Source: Chloroflexota bacterium (lineage in GTDB: Bacteria > Chloroflexota > Anaerolineae > Caldilineales > Caldilineaceae). Taken from it: a stretch of 18,790 nucleotides of DNA. Numbering within the stretch: position 1 is the first letter of the stretch; each line of letters starts with the position of its first letter. Position numbers and translations under genes: made by a program. The stretch is taken from NCBI GenBank assembly GCA_003577005.1, contig QEUW01000118.1, positions 1 through 18,790 on the forward strand, read 5' to 3'. This document shows, piece by piece, positions 6,937 to 15,736 of this stretch. Under the pieces are notes generated by a model that was not told where the DNA came from, searched no databases, and saw only the letters and a list, made by a program, of their open reading frames with translations.

Positions 6937-8282
6937 TATCGATGCCTCCTCAATGCGGCGCGTTCTTGCAGGTAGATTGTTCGCCCACGCTGCAAGTACG
7001 CCGGCAACTCGGTAAACAGGAGCGCCACCGCTACACAGCTTTGGCTTGCCAGCGCGGCCAGGCCGACACCGCTGATGCCATAGATCGGCAACAAGAGATA
7101 GCTCATACCCAACAACAAGATGGAGAGCGCCCCCTGCACCAGGGTCACGCCGCGCACCTGGTTTTGAACGCGGATCAGGGCCAGATAGAGCGCGACGATG
7201 ATGTTGGGCAGCGTAGAGAGGGCCAGCAGGCGAAGCAACCCTGCGCCCTCTTGGGCATAGTCCAGCCCGTAAATGCGCAACACGAGTGGTGCAGCAACCA
7301 GAATCAGGATCACCAGCGGTACGAGCAAGCGGATGCTGTGCAAGAAGACCTGGTAGCAATAGACACCGAGTCTTTTCCGGTCACGGGTGGCCTCGACCAT
7401 CAGCGAGGTGGTCAGATTCAAGGCGACCAACTGAAGGGCTGTGGCGATCATCCACGGCATGTAGAAGTACGCATTGGCGCGGGCGCCGGCCATACTTGTT
7501 ACCAGAAGCGGCAGCAAGGTGCTATAGGCCAAAAAGAAGATCGTACCGAGGTAATTGTTGGCCAGATAGGGAACGATCTGCCGCAGCCCCAGTTGCTCGC
7601 CCTCTGCCTCGCTGAGCTGGCTGTGGTTGGGCAGCACGCGACGAACCAGAAAGAGGTTGACCGGCAGGATCGCCGCCACCACCGGGAGCATCCAGGCCGC
7701 AAAGAGCCCATATTGCTGGAAGGAGCGGGCAAAGATGAGCAGCAGCACAATCTTAGCGAACGCCACCAGCAGATTCTCCAGCGGCACCCAGATCGTCTGG
7801 CTGAGACCGGTGAGCACACTGTCTTGCAGCGCAAACACAGACCAGACCAGAATCGATAGGACAAAGATAAAGAGCATCCCCGGAGGTACGAAGAACGCTT
7901 GCAGCGCCGGCGCCCAGCGTTCTAGCTGAGCGATAAAGATCAGGCCAATCAGCGCCCCGGCCAGCCCGCTGCTCAGATAGGCATAGCCCACCAGGGCACC
8001 CGCTGCTCGTCCCGCCCGCGGGAGAAAGCGCACCAACGCACTGTTCAAGCTCAATTGGGCTAGCCCCGACAAGAGCAGCATCGCCGAAATCGCGGCCGAA
8101 TTGAGCCCAACAAATTCGGCCGGATAGAAGCGGGCAGCCAGCAGCCAGTAGACCATCCCCAAGCCAGCAGAGGCCAACCCGCTTAGCAGCAACGCATAGC
8201 CATTGCCGTAGAGCGGCGAACGGATATGCGCACTCAGCCTTGCCCACGAGATCATCCTCTGCTCAACGCTAGATTTCAGCAT
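6936..8282 (-). CDS. Wzx-like polysaccharide flippase (MOP superfamily)
   Basis: A ~449-residue polytopic membrane protein with about 12 hydrophobic helices, resembling O-antigen/teichoic acid flippases of the polysaccharide transport family. It would move the lipid-linked repeat across the cytoplasmic membrane. Family-like text includes YALLLSGLASAGLGMVYWLL (first helix), ARFYPAEFVGLNSAAISAML, and SLNSALVRFLPRAGR between helices 2 and 3. A MATE/Wzx-type pattern of paired six-helix halves fits the length. The exact start is uncertain: ATG at 8282, GTG at 8285, or an upstream GTG at 8309 all lie in frame, and none has a strong ribosome binding site. The stop TAG overlaps the methyltransferase GTG by one base. 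It is the only flippase candidate in view. Confidence 0.9.
   Translation of the reverse strand: MLKSSVEQRMISWARLSAHIRSPLYGNGYALLLSGLASAGLGMVYWLLAARFYPAEFVGLNSAAISAMLLLSGLAQLSLNSALVRFLPRAGRAAGALVGYAYLSSGLAGALIGLIFIAQLERWAPALQAFFVPPGMLFIFVLSILVWSVFALQDSVLTGLSQTIWVPLENLLVAFAKIVLLLIFARSFQQYGLFAAWMLPVVAAILPVNLFLVRRVLPNHSQLSEAEGEQLGLRQIVPYLANNYLGTIFFLAYSTLLPLLVTSMAGARANAYFYMPWMIATALQLVALNLTTSLMVEATRDRKRLGVYCYQVFLHSIRLLVPLVILILVAAPLVLRIYGLDYAQEGAGLLRLLALSTLPNIIVALYLALIRVQNQVRGVTLVQGALSILLLGMSYLLLPIYGISGVGLAALASQSCVAVALLFTELPAYLQRGRTIYLQERAALRRHR
6945..6950 (-). promoter_or_regulatory. Ribosome binding site of the methyltransferase gene
   Basis: AGGAGG on the minus strand, eight bases before the GTG at 6936. 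It decides the start codon and lies inside the end of the flippase gene. Confidence 0.8.
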
Positions 8283-8307
8283 CACTTGCCGTTTGTTTCC
8301 TTGTCCC

Positions 8308-8323
8308 ACTCAACCACTCAACC
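8308..8323. repeat. Short tandem repeat, two copies of ACTCAACC
   Basis: Two adjoining copies of an 8-base unit in the short gap between the GT4 stop side and the flippase. It has no evident role and may be chance. Confidence 0.4.
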
Positions 8324-8352
8324 AACCAGATCATCCAGACCCGTAACTCGAC

Positions 8353-9663
8353 CTAACTCAGCGGCAAGAACTTATATTCCTTCGCATGTCCGGCAGAGCG
8401 GTTGACCAACTGTTGGTAGAGTTGTTCAAAACGCGGCACATTGACATCCGCCGTAAACTGCTTGGCGCGTTCTCGCCCGGCCTCACCCAAGCGCCGGCGT
8501 AGTTCGGGCTTATCTAGTAGCCCTTGCATGGCGTGCGCCAGGGCGTCCACATCGCCCTGCGGCACGAGAATGCCCGTCTCGCCATCGCTGATCATATCGG
8601 TATGCCCGCCCGGCTTGGTTCCGATCAGCGCTTTGCCACGACTCATGCCCTCGTAGACGACACTGCCCAACGGTTCGGGCCACAGCGATGGGATCACCCC
8701 AAAAAGCGCCCGTTCCCAAGCCTCCATTACCGCCGGATGCGGGAAATTGGGCAGCACGTACACATTGGGCGGGAAGCTACGGGGTGAATCAGCCTCAAAG
8801 GTGCCGATCAAAACCAGGGGTGGTGGCGAGACCAGGCGTTCGTAGGCTGCGAGCAGATGATCGACGCCTTTGACCCGGCGCAAAGCCCCCACAAAGAGGA
8901 TATAGGCTTCTTTGGGCAACTGTTCCACATAAGCCTTGATCTGCGGGTCGGCATTGCGCCAATCCTCATGCTCATCTTCCCGAAAGCTGGGGATGACTGC
9001 CTCGACAATGGCCCTCTCACCGCTCTCTGGCGCAGATGAGCGGAGAAAGTCACGATGCACCATCTCTTGAACATAAGTGCTGATGCTATGGACGCTCTGC
9101 ACTTTACGCTTCAACAGAAGACGTCCCCATCCCACACCTGCGACGGCAAGCCAACCTTTGGGGGCGCCGTAAAAGTTGGTCGCACACGCCAGACACTTGG
9201 CCGGGGTTGGACCCGCGCAGGGTTGTTCATTGCGAAAGACCAGTGTGCGGGTGGCGCAGGTATAGCCATAGTCGCGCGCAGAAAGAAGCAGCGGAATCTC
9301 TTTCCCCAAAAGCGCCACGGCTAATGAGTAGGTAAACCAACCATAGGAATGGATGATGTCCGGCCGAAACCGGTTGATCAGCCGGCGCAAACCCCATACG
9401 GTGATCGGGTCGGGGTAGGGTGGATGGTGGCGCTGTTTGCGGTTGTGGATCAACCACGGCAACAGCGTGCGTATCTCCTTTAATCGGTAGACCTGTACAC
9501 CCGCATCGTCCTCTTCTGGCGGCAGCCCAGACTGCCAGGCGGTGACGACCCCGACTGTATGGCCACGACTATGCAACTCTCTGCCCAACAGTTGTGTCTG
9601 TCGGTGAGCGCCACCTATAAACGGGGGATAGTGATCACTGACTAATAGAATCCGGAGACTCAT
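8353..9663 (-). CDS. GT4 glycosyltransferase with four-Cys motif
   Basis: A 436-residue GT-B enzyme. The N-terminal half starts SLRILLVSDHYPPFIGGAHR. The donor-binding half has FVGALRRVKGVDHLL and the EX7E motif in PEPLGSVVYEGMSRGK, then GGHTDMISDGETGILVPQGD. Between the halves lies a cysteine cluster, Cys136, Cys149, Cys157 and Cys160 (DYGYTCATR then PCAGPTPAKCLACA), spaced like a metal-binding knuckle. The same motif and the PPYPDPITVWGL stretch occur in the GT4 ending at 14333, so the two are paralogs. I chose the ATG at 9663 over one at 9687 because it begins the Rossmann strand and has GGGGAAG before it, in the end of the upstream gene. The upstream stop is four bases away. Confidence 0.93.
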   Translation of the reverse strand: MSLRILLVSDHYPPFIGGAHRQTQLLGRELHSRGHTVGVVTAWQSGLPPEEDDAGVQVYRLKEIRTLLPWLIHNRKQRHHPPYPDPITVWGLRRLINRFRPDIIHSYGWFTYSLAVALLGKEIPLLLSARDYGYTCATRTLVFRNEQPCAGPTPAKCLACATNFYGAPKGWLAVAGVGWGRLLLKRKVQSVHSISTYVQEMVHRDFLRSSAPESGERAIVEAVIPSFREDEHEDWRNADPQIKAYVEQLPKEAYILFVGALRRVKGVDHLLAAYERLVSPPPLVLIGTFEADSPRSFPPNVYVLPNFPHPAVMEAWERALFGVIPSLWPEPLGSVVYEGMSRGKALIGTKPGGHTDMISDGETGILVPQGDVDALAHAMQGLLDKPELRRRLGEAGRERAKQFTADVNVPRFEQLYQQLVNRSAGHAKEYKFLPLS

Positions 9664-9667
9664 CGTC

Positions 9668-10453
9668 TTATTCTTCCCCTTTGTCATGGCGCAACAGGAC
9701 GTGGCGGTAGATCGAGCCAGGACTGTCCAGGCGATACAATAGCGCCTCGACTGTACTGGCAGTCAACTGCTCCTGAGACAACTCAATGCGTTCTTCCCAT
9801 TGCTCATTGGGTCTGAGTTCAATTGAGCGCCACTCATGGGCAACCTCACCATCGACCTTCACCTGAAGGCTATACGTTGTTGCGCTAAACTCTTTACTAT
9901 TGAGGCCCAGACGCACAATGGGCTGCTCGCCCGCTTCAGCAGGCAACATCCAAAGCAGCGTATAGCCTTGGAACCCATGGCGCGGCGCAGGGCGATCATT
10001 GACGTTGAGGGCGACTCCTGCAACTACAACAGCCAACGCCAGGAGCAAGCCCTGCTGAGGCGTAACCCTCATGGGTAGCTTGCTACGCGTTGTGGGTGGT
10101 TGCTGCTCTTTTCGCACCCAGGCCACCGCGCTGGCCGCCAGCGTCGTGGCTGTGAGCAGCACGATCCATGAGCTAGCCTGCAAACCCCACGGCGTCTGGT
10201 GGAGCACAAGCCCACCCAAGATCGACGTCGCCAGACTGGCGCCAATTGCCAACAGAAGCCGCTCAACCATCCCCCATTCTCCCCTGGGCAGGAGGGCCAT
10301 CGTGATCGCGTAGCCGGGCAGAATGAAGACCAGCAGCAGCGCCAGTAGCACCTGCGCCGCCATCGACTTGCTCGCCAGCAGGCTCAGCAGCAGCGCAACA
10401 CCGCCAAGTGCTATGAGAATCCGAAAAGGGCTATTGAGGGCTGGGATGGTCAT
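9668..10453 (-). CDS. DUF1616-like membrane protein
   Basis: A 261-residue protein of unknown function. The first ~110 residues hold about four hydrophobic helices, and the pattern LLVFILPGYAITMALLPRGE followed by ERLLLAIGASLATSILGGLVL and TPWGLQ resembles the DUF1616 family, often found near glycosyltransferases in archaea and Chloroflexota. A further helix near 140-155 leads to a soluble C-terminal domain of ~110 residues (GFQGYTLLWMLPAEAG, then IVRLGLNSKEFSATTYSLQV) that reads like a beta-sandwich, probably outside the membrane. The ATG has an excellent ribosome binding site and overlaps the end of the upstream membrane gene by 23 bases. A role in glycan export or attachment is inferred from position only. 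Confidence 0.75.
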   Translation of the reverse strand: MTIPALNSPFRILIALGGVALLLSLLASKSMAAQVLLALLLVFILPGYAITMALLPRGEWGMVERLLLAIGASLATSILGGLVLHQTPWGLQASSWIVLLTATTLAASAVAWVRKEQQPPTTRSKLPMRVTPQQGLLLALAVVVAGVALNVNDRPAPRHGFQGYTLLWMLPAEAGEQPIVRLGLNSKEFSATTYSLQVKVDGEVAHEWRSIELRPNEQWEERIELSQEQLTASTVEALLYRLDSPGSIYRHVLLRHDKGEE

Positions 10454-12494
10454 GTAACACTCCTAGGTCGTAAATCACAATGTTCCCACTATCCAGGATT
10501 CTGCCGATGCCTTCCTCCCGCTCAAATTTCTCGTAGACAGCTGGGTCCAACAGGTCGGTAGTGGCGATGGCTCCTCCCCCGGTACGGTCAAAGTAATAAC
10601 CGGCCATATTGTCCCAGCTAACACGCCGGCGGTCGATGACCGCGTATTCGATCTGCCGATTCTGAACAGTCCGTATTTGCCGCGCATTTAACTGGTCGCT
10701 CAACAAAAGTTGTTTGACGGTGGCAATCCCGGTCAGTCCATACTGCTCGCCATAGGCAAGCAGCAGGCGGCCATTGGCGTCATCGGCCGCGATGCGATGG
10801 TTGGGCCCTAACACGGTGGCAGCCCACTCCGCCACAGCTAGGCCTTGTGGTTTGATGATCTGGCCGCCGACTTGCACGAGATACGGTTGAGATAGGCGCA
10901 GCTTTGGCGGCCAGCCGGCGATGATTCCACCCATAAAGATCACCGCCAGATAACCAACGATGAGCAGGCGAGCGCCCCAACTGCTACGGCCGGGCAGCCA
11001 GCACTCCACGATCCCCAATGCCAGGATAAACGCCAGCCCCACAAAGAGATAAGCCGATGCGCGGTTGCCTGTCTCCCAGGCTGCCGGCGTAAAGCGCAAC
11101 CCCAACATAGCAAAATAGGCCAGCGCGACGCCAGCTAACAACAGCGCCAGTGGATGGGTACGATAACGCTGCCAGACTGCCCAAAGACCAAACGGCAACC
11201 CGATCAGGCAGAAGAGGACAGAGCCAATCCCGGTCACGCGCTCCCAGAGGGGCGCCACATAGCCAGTACTGGAAACAAAAAGCTGGCGACCACTCTCCTC
11301 ACCAATCAGCAATTGGATAACCGAAAGGGCAGCTCTGCTGAGCACAGGCGACAAATAGTCAACGGTTAGGCTCGCCACCAAGAACAACCAGGCCGTTGAG
11401 GCGGCCAGTGCAAACAGCGCCAGGCCACCGGGTCCTCGTCTATCTTGCGCACCCTGATCCCTGCGTAGCCTTTGCCGGAACCATCCCCCGATGAGCGTGC
11501 CGGCACGAAGCAATTGTCGGGTGGTAGTTTCACCGCCGTACCACTCGAGCAGAGCACCCAGCATCTTGCCAAGCACAATATGGAGTTCAAAGTACACGAG
11601 TGTCCAAAGGATGAGGAACAGAGCGAGCAGATAGGCGGACAGATGATGGGTGGCGACTACGGCCCCAATGCCCAGCAAAGCGATGATCGTGAGTCCTCGA
11701 TAGGAGCCCCTCTCCTCTAGCGCCCCCCGGCGCGCAGTAATAAACAGCACCAGCACGGCCAGCGGCAGCGAAAGTGATTCATACGAGTATTGCACACTCC
11801 AAAACAGAAAGTTGGGGTGTGCCATAAAGATCAGGGTCGCCACTCCAGCCACTCGCATCGAGCGACTGATCTGTTCAAAAAACAGGTAGAGTGCCAGCAA
11901 CAAAACGACGCGAGCGACACCGATTACCGCCAGCCCAGTGTAAAAAAGTGGCAACCCGCTGGTACTGCTCAGAGCAGCGCTGACCGTCTCCAGACCTGGA
12001 AAGCGGGGAGTCACCGGCAGAATTGGGTTTTCCAGAAACAAAACCTGATGTTGCAGGACCTGTTTTGCGTTATAGAAATGCACCAATTCATCGGCAAAGG
12101 TAAAGGCAAAAGGGCTATGCATCACCTTCACAAGGTAGAGGGTCAGCCCCAGCAAGAGGATAAGACCGATGCGTTCCTGTCTTAACGCCTCTGCACCAAG
12201 TAGCCGGGCCGCAATTGGGATGAAAAGAACCAGCAGACCAAGCCAAAATAGGAATTCAGCCCCACTGACCCCTGCCTTGGATTCCGTGTTAGCCAAAGCG
12301 ATGATCAACAACCCACAGGCGGCCACGACGCTCAGGGCAGGCAGTTGGCCCCAACTGCTTGTCTCGGAACGCGCCAAGGTATCTGTGGCGCTTGCGGTAT
12401 GCCCACGCTCTCGCTCGACCAGCGGTCCCATGACCGACTGCTTTACCACGCGCATCAATCTATTTTGGTTTGAATCGATCTCTTTTCGAATCAT
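10431..12494 (-). CDS. Large polytopic membrane protein, GT-C-like
   Basis: About 687 residues. A ~45-residue hydrophilic N-terminus is followed by roughly 12-13 hydrophobic helices up to about residue 510. The last ~170 residues are soluble (AVAEWAATVLGPNHRIAADD, GRLLLAYGEQ, YAVIDRRRVSWDN). The loop after the third helix contains FTFADELVHFYNA (Asp-Glu near 134-135), the acidic pair expected in the first outer loop of GT-C glycosyltransferases that use polyprenyl-phosphate sugars. A conserved-looking HHLSAYLLAL lies in a later helix. It could be a membrane glycosyltransferase, a Wzy-type polymerase or a protein glycosyltransferase. No named family is recognised with certainty. Start options are ATG 12494 (used here) or TTG 12524, neither with a strong ribosome binding site. 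Confidence 0.8.
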   Translation of the reverse strand: MIRKEIDSNQNRLMRVVKQSVMGPLVERERGHTASATDTLARSETSSWGQLPALSVVAACGLLIIALANTESKAGVSGAEFLFWLGLLVLFIPIAARLLGAEALRQERIGLILLLGLTLYLVKVMHSPFAFTFADELVHFYNAKQVLQHQVLFLENPILPVTPRFPGLETVSAALSSTSGLPLFYTGLAVIGVARVVLLLALYLFFEQISRSMRVAGVATLIFMAHPNFLFWSVQYSYESLSLPLAVLVLFITARRGALEERGSYRGLTIIALLGIGAVVATHHLSAYLLALFLILWTLVYFELHIVLGKMLGALLEWYGGETTTRQLLRAGTLIGGWFRQRLRRDQGAQDRRGPGGLALFALAASTAWLFLVASLTVDYLSPVLSRAALSVIQLLIGEESGRQLFVSSTGYVAPLWERVTGIGSVLFCLIGLPFGLWAVWQRYRTHPLALLLAGVALAYFAMLGLRFTPAAWETGNRASAYLFVGLAFILALGIVECWLPGRSSWGARLLIVGYLAVIFMGGIIAGWPPKLRLSQPYLVQVGGQIIKPQGLAVAEWAATVLGPNHRIAADDANGRLLLAYGEQYGLTGIATVKQLLLSDQLNARQIRTVQNRQIEYAVIDRRRVSWDNMAGYYFDRTGGGAIATTDLLDPAVYEKFEREEGIGRILDSGNIVIYDLGVLHDHPSPQ
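10460..10464 (-). promoter_or_regulatory. Ribosome binding site of the DUF1616-like gene
   Basis: AGGAG six bases before the ATG at 10453. It lies inside the end of the preceding membrane gene, whose frame it overlaps. Confidence 0.75.
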
Positions 12495-12553
12495 AGCAAC
12501 ATGCGTTCTCTTCCCGTGGCCCAACTCGCCCGAGAATTAGGGAGAAATTTTGC

Positions 12554-14320
12554 TTAACGGCGCATCGAACACGGCTGCCCTGTCTGGTTTTCAGTCAATG
12601 TAATTCCGGAAACCCCAATGGCCAGCGGCCGGTTTCCATCCTGGATCGGTGGGTTGTGGCTTACAAGCTCGATAGTATTCTTGCCCTGCTTGAGCGAGAG
12701 TAGGAGTGGTTCAAAGGATACCAGCCCTTGCCATGTGATCTCCACATCGGTCACCTTTTCGCCGTTAACCAAGAGATCGACCGTATTGGGTTGTTGCAAT
12801 GACTCCATCCTGCCACCAAGCAACAGCTGTTCATCGCGCTCGAGCGAAACCTGGATCTGGGCTGCACGCCCGTCACTCCAGCGCCACCAATTATCGGCGC
12901 TGCTCGCCTCGGTTCGATGCCAGCCAGATGACAATACAAACCAGCAACCAGGCATAGCCGTTTGTTCTTCAACGAGTCGCTGTTGCAACTGGCTCAAATC
13001 AAACCACCCCTCTCCCCAACGCCGGACATGATATCCATCAAGCTTTACACCCTCGTCAAAGGTGGCTGTCGCACACTGATCGCCCTCAAGTACCAATTTT
13101 TGCGGCTGCCGTCCCTGCAGTAGCAACGCATGATGAGATGTGCCCACTTGCCCAAGAGGGCTTTTTGCCAGCCACCAAACCGGTGCCATCGAGACACACG
13201 ACCATGAACTCTGGGTAAGCGTTTGTTGCAGCTGGCCAGTCATACGGGCCCAAACTACACTCTGGACCGAGAGCACCAACGCAAAGACGCCAGCAACAAC
13301 CTGGGCTGTTCTGCGCCGGTGTGGCCAGCGTGGGTCCGCATCTGCTCTTTCCGGACCGCTGTGCGGGTCGAGCAAGCTCTCAAGCGCTGCCAGCCCCATG
13401 GGGAACAGCGACGTGAACAGCGCCGCAAAGGTGAATTTGTTGGCGAACATCCACAGTTGCGGAATGCTGGCCCAGAGCACCAATAAGACGGCGATGCCGA
13501 TACCTACGGCAAGTTCAAATGCGTAGATTGCAAGCAGTAGATTTCGGTTTTGGATCTTCGCCACCCAGGGTGCAACGAAAATCGCGATCGCTATCATAAA
13601 TAAGCCAATCATCGCCAACAGTGGGATGCCGGCGACGGCGACCGAAAAGGTCCATTGCAGCATCTCGAGCGACAGTTGTTCACCCTCGTATTGAGTACGC
13701 AAGAGCAGAAACCGCACCAAGATAATGGCAGCCACCACACCAAAATAGAGCGACCACAACCACATCCGGCGGCGTATTGCACGCCGCCGTAGCCCCACGG
13801 CAAACGCAAGGACGGTGGCGAAGCCAAACAAGGCAACGGCGTCAGGATGGCTCAGCCCCACTGCCACGGCCAGCACCAGCACGATGGGCACGGTAATCAT
13901 TCGCATGCCCGTCAAGATAGCCAGCACAATCGGCCAGAAGAGCTGAATGGCAATGTTAGCCTCGGAGACCAGCAGAAACTGCCCCGGCAGCGTCGCAAAA
14001 CCGACCCCAAGAGCGGCCCAAACAAACAGCGAACGCGCCTGATGCCGAACAACCCACCAGGAGAGCGCTAATGCCACCAGCGGGACCGTAACATAGCTCA
14101 GCCCAAATATCGTGCGTAGAACAGTTATGTCACTCGTAAAGCGGCTAGAAACCAACACGGGCCATTGGAGCGGAATATTGATCAGCCGATGATTCGGTAT
14201 AAAGGGGCGCTGTTCATCCAATAGATGGAAGAGATAGGTGGCGCCATCCCATGAGAGGGCTGCGCCACAGAACGCCGCGATGAAGAGACCAATTGCCGTC
14301 AAGTTGAAGTACGCTTTCAC
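12554..14320 (-). CDS. Polytopic membrane protein, GT-C-like, with soluble C-terminal domain
   Basis: A 588-residue protein beginning with a GTG codon. About 10-11 hydrophobic helices occupy residues 5-370. After the first helix comes SWDGATYLFHLLDEQRPF (Asp25), placed like the catalytic acidic residue of GT-C enzymes, followed by NHRLINIPLQWPVL. The remaining ~210 residues are soluble. The end of this part (QVSLERDEQLLLGG, DLLVNGEKVTDVEITWQG, LLLSLKQGKNTIELVSHNP) reads like a beta-sandwich of the carbohydrate-binding type. The GTG has AGAGG eight bases before it, which overlaps the end of the upstream GT4. I do not recognise a named family. The likely role is membrane-bound sugar transfer or chain ligation at the outer face, judged from topology and neighbours. 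Confidence 0.8.
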   Translation of the reverse strand: MKAYFNLTAIGLFIAAFCGAALSWDGATYLFHLLDEQRPFIPNHRLINIPLQWPVLVSSRFTSDITVLRTIFGLSYVTVPLVALALSWWVVRHQARSLFVWAALGVGFATLPGQFLLVSEANIAIQLFWPIVLAILTGMRMITVPIVLVLAVAVGLSHPDAVALFGFATVLAFAVGLRRRAIRRRMWLWSLYFGVVAAIILVRFLLLRTQYEGEQLSLEMLQWTFSVAVAGIPLLAMIGLFMIAIAIFVAPWVAKIQNRNLLLAIYAFELAVGIGIAVLLVLWASIPQLWMFANKFTFAALFTSLFPMGLAALESLLDPHSGPERADADPRWPHRRRTAQVVAGVFALVLSVQSVVWARMTGQLQQTLTQSSWSCVSMAPVWWLAKSPLGQVGTSHHALLLQGRQPQKLVLEGDQCATATFDEGVKLDGYHVRRWGEGWFDLSQLQQRLVEEQTAMPGCWFVLSSGWHRTEASSADNWWRWSDGRAAQIQVSLERDEQLLLGGRMESLQQPNTVDLLVNGEKVTDVEITWQGLVSFEPLLLSLKQGKNTIELVSHNPPIQDGNRPLAIGVSGITLTENQTGQPCSMRR

Positions 14321-14332
14321 GCTCGCTACCTC

Positions 14333-15583
14333 TCAAACACTGACCTTGGCTGTACAGCCGACGCGATTTCTGAGCAGATCCAGGTAGACCTGTTCAACCC
14401 GTGGCACAACTGCGCTCGCTTGGAACTCCATCACCTTGCGCCGAGCGGCCTGGCCCATACATCTGCGTAGGGCGGAGTCGGCCAGCAGATGCTCGATCGC
14501 GTGGCGCAAGGCAGTTGGATCGCCAGGCGGCACCAGCAAGCCGGTCTCGCCATCAACGACAATGTCGGTCACGCCGCCTGTTTTTGAGGCGATGACCGGG
14601 CGGCCACTCATCATGGCCTCGATCACAACCAGGCCAAACGGCTCAGGCCAGACCGAGGGCACCAATGCGATGATGCTGCGGCGCCACGCCTGCAAGACCG
14701 CAGCATGAGGCCAGCTCTTGTACACAAAGACGTTGGGCGGGAACTCAGTGGGCGTATCGCCGTGGGCCCGCCCGATCACAACCAGCGGCGGCGCATTGGT
14801 CAGTTCAGCATAGGCGCGCAGCAGCACCAAGAGCCCTTTCTCATGGCCTAGATCGCCGACAAATAAGAGAAACTCCTCTTGGGGCAGTTGCGCCAGATAG
14901 GCTTCCGCGTTCTCGTGGCGCAAGCCAAGATCGTCGGGCAGGAAGTTGGGTACAACTTGATACGGCAAACGACTATCGACCAGACCATTGCCCTCGGCAA
15001 CCGCCTGGCTGATCGGCAAAAACATGTCCACCGCTGCCCGCTCGACGGTGCTCATCATCTGGTGGCCGAGCACTGTAGCGATGCCTTTGCCAAGGCCGTA
15101 GTGACGGCCCGCACAAGCCAGACATTTGCCGAGGCTCGGTCCGGAGCAGGGAACACCCTGGTACATCAGGCGCTTTTTGGCGCACGAAAAGCTATAATCG
15201 TGGAGGGTAACAACTAGCTTGGCACGACTCCACGCCTTGAGCGGCAGAAAAGAGTGGAGCAACCAATTGTGGGCATGCACAATCTCGGGCTGCTCTTGCT
15301 GGATCACCCGGTGGAGCGCCCAAACGGCTTCCGGATCGGGGAAGGGTGGGGCATGGCGCCGCGCACTCTCGCTGAAGAGCCACTCTGCCCGCTGCACGGT
15401 GCTGCGAATTCGATGGATACGAACATTGCGCTCTATTTCAAATTCAGGCAGGTTGTCATTCCAAAAGGTGGCGACGGCCACCTCATGCCCACGGGCGGCC
15501 AGCTCATTGCTAAGATTGCGAACTTGGTGTTCTTCCCCTCCAATCGTAGGTGGATAGAACTGGGTAAGCATCAATATACGCAT
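14333..15583 (-). CDS. GT4 glycosyltransferase with four-Cys motif
   Basis: A 416-residue GT-B enzyme starting MRILMLTQFYPPTIGGEEHQ. The C-terminal half has LLFVGDLGHEKGLLVLL and the EX7E loop in PEPFGLVVIEAMMSGRPVIAS, then GGVTDIVVDGETGLLVPPGD. The central cysteine cluster is Cys134, Cys146, Cys154 and Cys157 (DYSFSCAKKR then PCSGPSLGKCLACA). This matches the GT4 at 8353-9663 in order and nearly in spacing, along with PPFPDPEAVWAL, so the two arose by duplication. Such Cys motifs occur in a subgroup of GT4 enzymes and may bind a metal, though that is inference. The ATG at 15583 has AGAGG six bases ahead and is preferred over an in-frame start at 15616. A 153-base gap separates it from the upstream GT4. 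Confidence 0.94.
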   Translation of the reverse strand: MRILMLTQFYPPTIGGEEHQVRNLSNELAARGHEVAVATFWNDNLPEFEIERNVRIHRIRSTVQRAEWLFSESARRHAPPFPDPEAVWALHRVIQQEQPEIVHAHNWLLHSFLPLKAWSRAKLVVTLHDYSFSCAKKRLMYQGVPCSGPSLGKCLACAGRHYGLGKGIATVLGHQMMSTVERAAVDMFLPISQAVAEGNGLVDSRLPYQVVPNFLPDDLGLRHENAEAYLAQLPQEEFLLFVGDLGHEKGLLVLLRAYAELTNAPPLVVIGRAHGDTPTEFPPNVFVYKSWPHAAVLQAWRRSIIALVPSVWPEPFGLVVIEAMMSGRPVIASKTGGVTDIVVDGETGLLVPPGDPTALRHAIEHLLADSALRRCMGQAARRKVMEFQASAVVPRVEQVYLDLLRNRVGCTAKVSV

Positions 15584-15736
15584 ATAATACCTCTGATGGG
15601 CCGGTCCTTTGCTCAATGCCTGAACGGATGGCGATCAGTGCAAATGTGTCGTCGCAGTAGCGTTCTTCTTCGCATAGAGAAGACCAATCATCCGGCACGA
15701 CTCACCGACTCTCTACGTTCCACCTTGATCTGCTCT
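15584..15736 (-). other. Intergenic gap, possible internal promoter region
   Basis: This is the largest gap in the window (153 bases) and separates two GT4 genes. I find no good -35/-10 pair, no strong hairpin with a T-run and no credible small gene. A 62-codon open frame at 15510-15698 is mostly inside the GT4 gene in another frame. An internal promoter is possible but unproven. Confidence 0.3.
15590..15594 (-). promoter_or_regulatory. Ribosome binding site of the GT4 gene at 15583
   Basis: AGAGG with six bases before the ATG at 15583. It decides between this start and an in-frame one 33 bases upstream. Confidence 0.7.

Noticed and set aside
6937..7359. Upstream extension of the methyltransferase frame by 141 codons
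   Set aside because: It lies inside the flippase gene in another frame and its text is not protein-like; the GTG at 6936 has a strong ribosome binding site.
6651..7859. Plus-strand open frame of 402 codons opposite the methyltransferase and flippase
   Set aside because: The translation is rich in Gln, His and Arg with no domain pattern and lies wholly antisense to two well-supported genes; it is a codon shadow.
15510..15698. Small 62-codon open frame spanning the gap upstream of the GT4 at 15583
   Set aside because: It has no good ribosome binding site, no recognisable domain and lies partly inside the GT4 gene.
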